The translations under genes and the position numbers were made by a program. From positions 1 through 64,000 of the forward strand of contig JAQBVG010000002.1 in assembly GCA_027623655.1 (NCBI GenBank): a stretch of 64,000 nucleotides of DNA, written 5' to 3'. How positions within the stretch are numbered: position 1 is the first letter of the stretch; every line of letters begins with the position of its first letter. This stretch comes from Chloroflexota bacterium. GTDB lineage: Bacteria > Chloroflexota > Dehalococcoidia > Lucifugimonadales > Lucifugimonadaceae. Positions 59,461 through 64,000 of this stretch are shown in pieces. The notes below the pieces were generated by a model. That model was not told the DNA's origin. It was given only the letters and a program-made list of their open reading frames with translations, and did no database searches.

Positions 59461-60270
59461 ATGCGTTTTGGACTGGTTGTGGAGTACGACGGAACAGACT
59501 TCCACGGCTCACAACTCCAGGCTAACGCGAGGACTGTTCAGGGCGAATTGGAAAGCGCCCTGGCGCGGCTCTTCAACAAAAATATAAGAGTGCACTTTGC
59601 GAGTCGAACAGATGCGGGAGTGCACGCGAAAGGGCAGGTCGGGTGCTTCGATGAGGAAACCGACATGCAGGCGGATCAGATCAGGAAAGCGGTGAACCAC
59701 TACATGACAAAAGATGTGCGCATTCGGTGCGCACAAATTGTCCCGGATGGCCCAAACGGGTTCGATCCTCGTGGTGACGCGTCATCTCGCAATTACGTGT
59801 ACAAGTTCAATGATGCCCGGTCTGAACCCGCAGTTGATCGCAATTTCGTGACGCACGTCCGACGGAGCCTCAATGACGTGGCGATGAACGATGCCAGCAA
59901 GTGCCTGGTCGGATCGCACGATTTTGCTGCTTTTGCGGGACCGGGGACGCCGCCTGATGCTTCGACTCGACGAAACGTCGAAGCTGCCTCAGTCTCGAGA
60001 AACGGCAATAACGTCGAATTCAGGATCACAGCCAACGCATTTATGCACCAGCAAATTCGCAGACTCGCCGGTGTGCTTTATAGCGTCGGCACCGGTAAAA
60101 CATCGACGAACGCGGTCAAGGACTTGCTCGATCGTCATGAACGGGGGGTTGCAGCCCACGTAATGCCTGCACATGGGCTCTACCTGGAGAACATTTCATA
60201 CAACGGCACGGGTGAGTGTGGATTACCAGCACTATCACTCCCGATTTCCGTTAGTCCGAGCGTAAACTAG
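59461..60270 (+). CDS. truA: tRNA pseudouridine(38-40) synthase
   Basis: TruA converts uridines 38-40 of tRNA anticodon stems to pseudouridine. The 269-residue product has FGLVVEYDGTDFHGSQLQAN, the catalytic-Asp block HFASRTDAGVHAKGQVGCF, FDPRGDASSRNYVYKF, GSHDFAAFAGPGTPPDAST R and NAFMHQQIRRLAGVLYSVGT. It lies between rplQ and rplM, a common order. Confidence 0.95.
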   Translation: MRFGLVVEYDGTDFHGSQLQANARTVQGELESALARLFNKNIRVHFASRTDAGVHAKGQVGCFDEETDMQADQIRKAVNHYMTKDVRIRCAQIVPDGPNGFDPRGDASSRNYVYKFNDARSEPAVDRNFVTHVRRSLNDVAMNDASKCLVGSHDFAAFAGPGTPPDASTRRNVEAASVSRNGNNVEFRITANAFMHQQIRRLAGVLYSVGTGKTSTNAVKDLLDRHERGVAAHVMPAHGLYLENISYNGTGECGLPALSLPISVSPSVN

Positions 60271-60303
60271 AGTGCTGAAAATTCCGGGAATTCACGTTTA
60301 ATC

Positions 60304-61125
60304 ATGGTTACCAAGCTAAAACAATACAACCCGAAAGCCGCAGAACTGGTGAACGACTGGCAGGTCCTTGACGCCAGTGGTCAGGTTCTGGGGCGACTCG
60401 CAACCCAGGTGGCGACATTCCTGATGGGCAAACATAAGCCCGACTATGTGCCCCATCTGCTCACAGGCGATTTCGTTGTGGTAATAAACGCAGCCGAAAT
60501 CAAAATCACCGGCCTCAAGGCTGAACAAAAGATTTACAAGCGTTACAGCCAGCATCCGGGAACTCTAAAAGAGATCTCATACGATCGCATACAGGAGAAA
60601 TTCCCCGAACGGATCATCGAAATGGCCGTGAAGGGTATGCTGCCGAAAAACAAACTCGGGCGAAGAATGCTCAAGCGGCTCAAGGTCTATGCTGGTGCGG
60701 AGCACCCGCACTCCGCGCAGGTGCTCGGTTCAGAGCGCCGAGAAGAGCGTGAAGCAAAGGCTGCGGCCAAAGCTGAAATCGCAGCCGCAGCAGTGGCAAA
60801 ATCTCCCGCGAAGAAAACCGCCACCGCACCGGTATCGGCGAAAGCCGAAGCTCCGGTTGGAGAGACGGGCATCGCCGCTGCAGTAATGGAAGCTGTTGAA
60901 GCTGCGCCCAGTAAGCCTGTTGCCAAAAAGGCTCCGGCAAAGAAAACCACAGCTGCTAAGAAATCCACCGCCGAGAAGGCTACTGCGAAAAAAGCGCCTG
61001 CGAAGAAAGTCGCAGAAAAAAAACCTGCTGCCAAGAAAGCAACAGCTGCGAAAAAGCCAGCAGCCAAGAAAACCACAGCAAAAAAGACAACAGCCGCTAA
61101 ATCAAGCGACTCAGGAGAGAAATAG
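60304..61125 (+). CDS. rplM: 50S ribosomal protein L13 with H1-like C-terminal tail
   Basis: L13 is an early 50S assembly protein. Residues 1 to about 140 are a normal L13 (WQVLDASGQVLGRLATQVAT, FLMGKHKPDYVPHLLTGDFV, KRYSQHPGTLKEISYDRIQE, AVKGMLPKNKLGRRMLKRLK VYAGAEHPH). From about residue 150 to 273 runs a tail of Lys, Ala, Pro, Thr repeats (KKATAAKKPAAKKTTAKKTT), like histone H1 or the AlkA/HU-tail proteins of actinobacteria, nearly doubling the protein. The tail is in frame with no internal stop; its composition matches that on L5. Confidence 0.95.
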   Translation: MVTKLKQYNPKAAELVNDWQVLDASGQVLGRLATQVATFLMGKHKPDYVPHLLTGDFVVVINAAEIKITGLKAEQKIYKRYSQHPGTLKEISYDRIQEKFPERIIEMAVKGMLPKNKLGRRMLKRLKVYAGAEHPHSAQVLGSERREEREAKAAAKAEIAAAAVAKSPAKKTATAPVSAKAEAPVGETGIAAAVMEAVEAAPSKPVAKKAPAKKTTAAKKSTAEKATAKKAPAKKVAEKKPAAKKATAAKKPAAKKTTAKKTTAAKSSDSGEK

Positions 61126-61521
61126 TTGACTCAGCAGCAGTACTACTACGGCACAGGTCGTAGGAAGACCGCCATCGCACGTGTGAGGATTTACAACACA
61201 CCGGGTGGCTCTACGGTCAATGGCAAGCCAATCGATGAAGTCTTTACGGTCGGTGCCTGGCTCCGGCAAGCAGTCGGACCACTCCGGGCGGCGAACCTCG
61301 CCGACAAGGTGACCGTTGTTGCCAGGACTCACGGTGGCGGTGGAGCCGGTCAGGCGGGTGCATTTGCTCACGGACTCGCCCGCGCTCTCGTTGTGATGGA
61401 TGAAAATCTACGAAAACCCCTTCGTGAAGCCGGTCTCATGACTCGTGATTCCCGAATGAAAGAAAGCAAGAAGTACGGGTTGAAGAGGGCCAGAAAGGCC
61501 CCGCAGTACACCAAGCGTTAA
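61126..61521 (+). CDS. rpsI: 30S ribosomal protein S9
   Basis: S9 reaches the P-site tRNA with its C-terminal arginine/lysine tail. The 131-residue product starts at TTG 61126, directly after the rplM stop, and reads QYYYGTGRRKTAIARVRIYN, GGSTVNGKPIDEVF, HGGGGAGQAGAFAHGLARAL and the end KKYGLKRARKAPQYTKR, with the terminal KR that touches tRNA. It is the last gene of the supercluster. Confidence 0.97.
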   Translation: MTQQQYYYGTGRRKTAIARVRIYNTPGGSTVNGKPIDEVFTVGAWLRQAVGPLRAANLADKVTVVARTHGGGGAGQAGAFAHGLARALVVMDENLRKPLREAGLMTRDSRMKESKKYGLKRARKAPQYTKR

Positions 61522-61552
61522 GTCGCACCAGTCCTGGCATTTCGCCGAACAA

Positions 61553-61586
61553 CACAGAAGCCTCGAACATTTTCGAGGCTTCTGTG
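61553..61586 (+). terminator. Hairpin terminator after rpsI
   Basis: CACAGAAGCCTCGAA and its exact complement TTCGAGGCTTCTGTG form a 15-bp perfect stem with a CATT loop, 32 bases after the rpsI stop and before the convergent prmC gene. The following bases are AT-rich but not a clean T-run, so it may serve either strand. Confidence 0.7.
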
Positions 61587-61672
61587 ATTTCAGTTCAGTT
61601 TGTAATACCGGGCAGATAGGCCCATACAGGATCCTTGAGGAGAGTTGGTCGGTGCAAACTTCTCAAAGGGAA

Positions 61673-62527
61673 CTACCCGAACTCGATCGCGACACAGCGT
61701 GCCAGGCCTGCGAGATCTGCCAGTAAAGAGATTGACGCATTCGGGAATTGTTGATGTGCAAGCTGCAGCACCGCGTCGGCTATCGGCGGGTCGATCTCGA
61801 TGTAGGCGGCACTGAATTCCGGCTTCAATGCACCACGAATACCTGTCAAAAGCGGTCTGATGACATCGAGTCCATCTTCGCCTCCGTCCAGCGCCAGGGC
61901 GGGCTCCCGGGTCACTTCAACTTGAAGATCCGCCATTGCCCCCCTGAGGATATACGGTGGGTTCGAAACGATGACGTCGAATTTGGATTTAAGAGGCTCT
62001 AACAGGTTGCCCTCGTAGAGTTCGATCTCAGCCCCGAGGGCGGTAGCATTCTGACTGGCTACCTCCATGGCTCCAACAGAAATGTCGGTTGCTTCAACGA
62101 TGGCCGAAGGCAATTCGAGAGCGAGCGATATTGCGATGGCGCCTGAACCCGTGCAGATATCTGCAATTCGGGGTGATTCAATCCTGTACGAGCGTACAAA
62201 CTCGATCGCCTGCACGACCAGCTGTTCTGTTTCCGGTCGTGGAATGAGTACCCTGGGATCAACATTGAATCGTCGTCGAAAAAACTCAACGTTGCCCGTG
62301 ATGTACTGCAGCGGTTCTCGCTCCAGGCGACGGGCCAAAAGCCCTTCCAGGTGATCGAGTTTAGCGACCGGTGGCGGGTCCGGCAGACGACCCAACTGCT
62401 CCTCAGCGCTCCATCCGAATGCATGCCGGATCAACAGTCTCGCGTCCATTCCAGCGTCACTTATTCCTGCATTCGAGAGACGCCCGGCGATGGACTTGAT
62501 CAGGACAGAAACCGACTCGGTGGTCAT
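61673..62527 (-). CDS. prmC: Release factor glutamine methyltransferase
   Basis: PrmC methylates the GGQ glutamine of release factors RF1/RF2. The 284-residue product has the N-terminal helical domain (REPLQYITGNVEFFRRRFNV), DPRVLIPRPETEQLVVQAIE, the SAM motif IADICTGSGAIAISLALELP, EATDISVGAMEVASQNATAL and the catalytic NPPY in VIVSNPPYILRG. It follows prfA by 17 bases, its usual partner and substrate. Confidence 0.95.
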   Translation of the reverse strand: MTTESVSVLIKSIAGRLSNAGISDAGMDARLLIRHAFGWSAEEQLGRLPDPPPVAKLDHLEGLLARRLEREPLQYITGNVEFFRRRFNVDPRVLIPRPETEQLVVQAIEFVRSYRIESPRIADICTGSGAIAISLALELPSAIVEATDISVGAMEVASQNATALGAEIELYEGNLLEPLKSKFDVIVSNPPYILRGAMADLQVEVTREPALALDGGEDGLDVIRPLLTGIRGALKPEFSAAYIEIDPPIADAVLQLAHQQFPNASISLLADLAGLARCVAIEFG

Positions 62528-62544
62528 TGGACGAGCGACCCTTG

Positions 62545-63627
62545 TCAGCCTGCAACAGCGGCCAGTTTGCGCGCCTGTTCCTCTTGAAGCAGGGCGTCGA
62601 TGAAACCATCGAGGTCGCCGCTCAGAACCTGCGGCATCTGATGACTTGTGTATCCGATGCGATGGTCGGTAATGCGAGACTGTGGAAAATTATAGGTGCG
62701 GATCTTCTCGGAACGATCGCCGGTTCCGACCTGGGATTTGCGGTTGGCGCTGATCTCGGCCTGCTGTTTCCGCAACTCCATGTCCCACAATCTCGAACGG
62801 AGGATTTCCATTGCCTGCAACTTGTTCTGCATCTGAGACCGCTCGTTCTGACATTGCACAACAAGTCCAGTGGGCAAGTGGGTAATTCGGATGGCCGTTG
62901 CCACTTTGTTGACGTTCTGGCCTCCTGCACCCCCCGAATGGAACACATCGATCTTGATGTCGTTGTCCTCAATTTTGACGTCGACTTCCTCGGCTTTCGG
63001 CATTACGACAACGGTTGCGGTCGAAGTGTGAATGCGGCCCTGCGACTCAGTTGAGGGGACTCTCTGCACCCGGTGGACTCCACTTTCGAGGTGAAGCCGC
63101 TGGTACGCACGTTCACCCTCGAGCTCGAACGTAACTTCTTTGATACCACCTACCCCGGTGTCGTTCTGGTTGAGCACTTTCAGTTTCCACTTGCGGGTTT
63201 CCGAGTAGCGCTGGTACATACGAAAGATCTCGGCTGCAAACAAACCTGCTTCATCGCCTCCGGCACCCGCTCTAATTTCAACAACCGCGTCGGCGAGTTC
63301 GGTTTCATCTTTCGGGAGTAATTCAAGCCGAATTGCAGCCGTTGTGGACTCGAGCTTCGCCTGGAGTTCTGTGACTTCAAGGTTCGCCATTTCCAGTACT
63401 TCCGGGTCGTCCTCTTCGGCAACAATCTCTTGGGCGCCTTCAAGATGGGACTGGGTACGCGTCATCTCGTTCCAGAGTTCAACGATCTGCTGTAGTTGGC
63501 TGTATTCGCGACCCAGTCTCCGAATCGCGTTGGGATCCGACGCTGTTTCGGGTTGAGACATAAGCCGCTCAACCTCACCGTGTCGATCGGCGATTTCTTT
63601 GAGACGGATTTCCATTGATTGCTGCAT
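62545..63627 (-). CDS. prfA: Peptide chain release factor 1
   Basis: RF1 recognises UAA and UAG and triggers peptide release. The 360-residue product has the stop-recognition PxT as PST in VHRVQRVPSTESQGRIHTS, the catalytic GGQ in HSGGAGGQNVNKVATAIRIT, and the RF1-type end NERSQMQNKLQAMEILRSRL, YNFPQSRITDHRIGYTSHQM. Since RF1 reads UAG, the presence of prfA fits normal use of TAG as a stop in this genome. Length is normal. Confidence 0.96.
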   Translation of the reverse strand: MQQSMEIRLKEIADRHGEVERLMSQPETASDPNAIRRLGREYSQLQQIVELWNEMTRTQSHLEGAQEIVAEEDDPEVLEMANLEVTELQAKLESTTAAIRLELLPKDETELADAVVEIRAGAGGDEAGLFAAEIFRMYQRYSETRKWKLKVLNQNDTGVGGIKEVTFELEGERAYQRLHLESGVHRVQRVPSTESQGRIHTSTATVVVMPKAEEVDVKIEDNDIKIDVFHSGGAGGQNVNKVATAIRITHLPTGLVVQCQNERSQMQNKLQAMEILRSRLWDMELRKQQAEISANRKSQVGTGDRSEKIRTYNFPQSRITDHRIGYTSHQMPQVLSGDLDGFIDALLQEEQARKLAAVAG

Positions 63628-63739
63628 GATTCGAGGGTACCAGTATTCGTGAAATGAGCGGGGTTAAGAGCCATACGGACCGGGGTGTCAGAATCTGTGC
63701 CCGTGGCAACACGATTCGTGACGATCGACCTGAAACCAG

Positions 63740-64000
63740 CTACCGGTCGCCCGCGGTCCCGTTACCCACACACCTGGTTTGGTTCAGACGAACGTGCTCG
63801 GCGATCGACACGGCGTCCAGGGTTACTTCCGACTGTCCGCCGTCTTCTGCCAGGCTCTTTATTGAAACGACACCCTGTTCAATTTCCCGGTCGCCAAGTA
63901 TCACCACGTTGGCGGCGCCGAGGTTGTTGGCGTAACGCATTTGCGCCTTCATCGACCGTTTCGGAGCGAGAATCGTCGAAATATCGGATGCCCGGAGACC
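63740..64000 (-). CDS. hisS: Histidyl-tRNA synthetase, C-terminal part
   Basis: This frame runs off the window end (positions beyond 64000). The 86 visible codons read GLRASDISTILAPKRSMKAQ, MRYANNLGAANVVILGDREI and EQGVVSIKSLAEDGGQSEVT LDAVSIAEHV, matching the HisS anticodon-binding domain. HisRS charges tRNA(His). A 112-base gap follows to prfA on the same strand. Confidence 0.85.
   Translation of the reverse strand, partial: GLRASDISTILAPKRSMKAQMRYANNLGAANVVILGDREIEQGVVSIKSLAEDGGQSEVTLDAVSIAEHVRLNQTRCVGNGTAGDR

Noticed and set aside
1-64000. tRNA, rRNA, CRISPR arrays, insertion sequences, toxin-antitoxin pairs.
   Set aside because: Intergenic intervals were read for cloverleaf ends, regular repeats, transposase motifs and small paired frames; none was convincing.

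Overview
The window looks like chromosomal DNA of a moderate-GC (roughly 50-55%, judged by eye) bacterium of the Chloroflexota type, most likely a marine Dehalococcoidia/SAR202-like lineage. This rests on the short YidC without a large periplasmic domain, a GlnR-type orphan regulator, a decaprenylphosphoryl-phosphoribose-synthase-like UbiA protein, an EtfD-like Fe-S oxidoreductase, frequent TTG/GTG starts and compact gene spacing. The taxon is an inference; no rRNA gene is present to prove it.

Layout. 0-4.1 kb (+): the rpmH-rnpA-yidD-(PQQ-repeat lipoprotein)-yidC-jag cluster usually found next to oriC. The 3' end of yidC and the 5' end of jag overlap by about 100 bases in different frames. 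4.3-12.2 kb is an accessory stretch: a PfkB-type kinase, an anchored thioredoxin, a divergent HxlR-regulator/SCO4226-like pair with a clear operator-like inverted repeat, a decayed mannonate dehydratase gene (in-frame stop plus frameshift), a class III cyclase/AAA-ATPase gene interrupted by an amber codon, and a two-gene type II restriction-modification operon closed by a terminator-like hairpin. 12.3-15.5 kb (-): an EtfD-like membrane Fe-S oxidoreductase and a UbiA-family prenyltransferase. 15.6-22.6 kb (+): tlyA, purF, purM, purH, a family-2 glycosyltransferase and nicotinate phosphoribosyltransferase. 22.6-31.3 kb (-): tilS, a CorC-like protein, recA with a LexA-like operator, a LysR regulator, an HtrA lipoprotein protease and nadE.

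31.3-39.8 kb (-) is a nitrogen-assimilation block, glnR-like regulator > glnA > gltB > gltD, followed by nadE. Its members convert ammonium to glutamine and glutamate, and NadE consumes glutamine. 40.1-61.5 kb (+) is one nearly uninterrupted str-S10-spc-alpha ribosomal supercluster: rpsL, rpsG, fusA, rpsJ, rplC, rplD, rplW, rplB, rpsS, rplV, rpsC, rplP, rpmC, rpsQ, rplN, rplX, rplE, rpsN, rpsH, rplF, rplR, rpsE, rpmD, rplO, secY, adk, map, infA, rpmJ, rpsM, rpsK, rpsD, rpoA, rplQ, truA, rplM, rpsI. A strong sigma70-like promoter precedes it and a 15-bp perfect hairpin ends it. tuf is absent between fusA and rpsJ. Several proteins carry unusual low-complexity tails (L5, L13, S5, S3). 61.7-64 kb (-): prmC, prfA and the 3' end of hisS, which runs off the window.

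No tRNA, rRNA, CRISPR array or insertion sequence was recognised. The least ordinary features are the yidC/jag overlap, the histone-H1-like extensions on L5 and L13, the restriction-modification pair with a BamHI-like ExE active site, and the two interrupted genes side by side at 7.1-10.3 kb.
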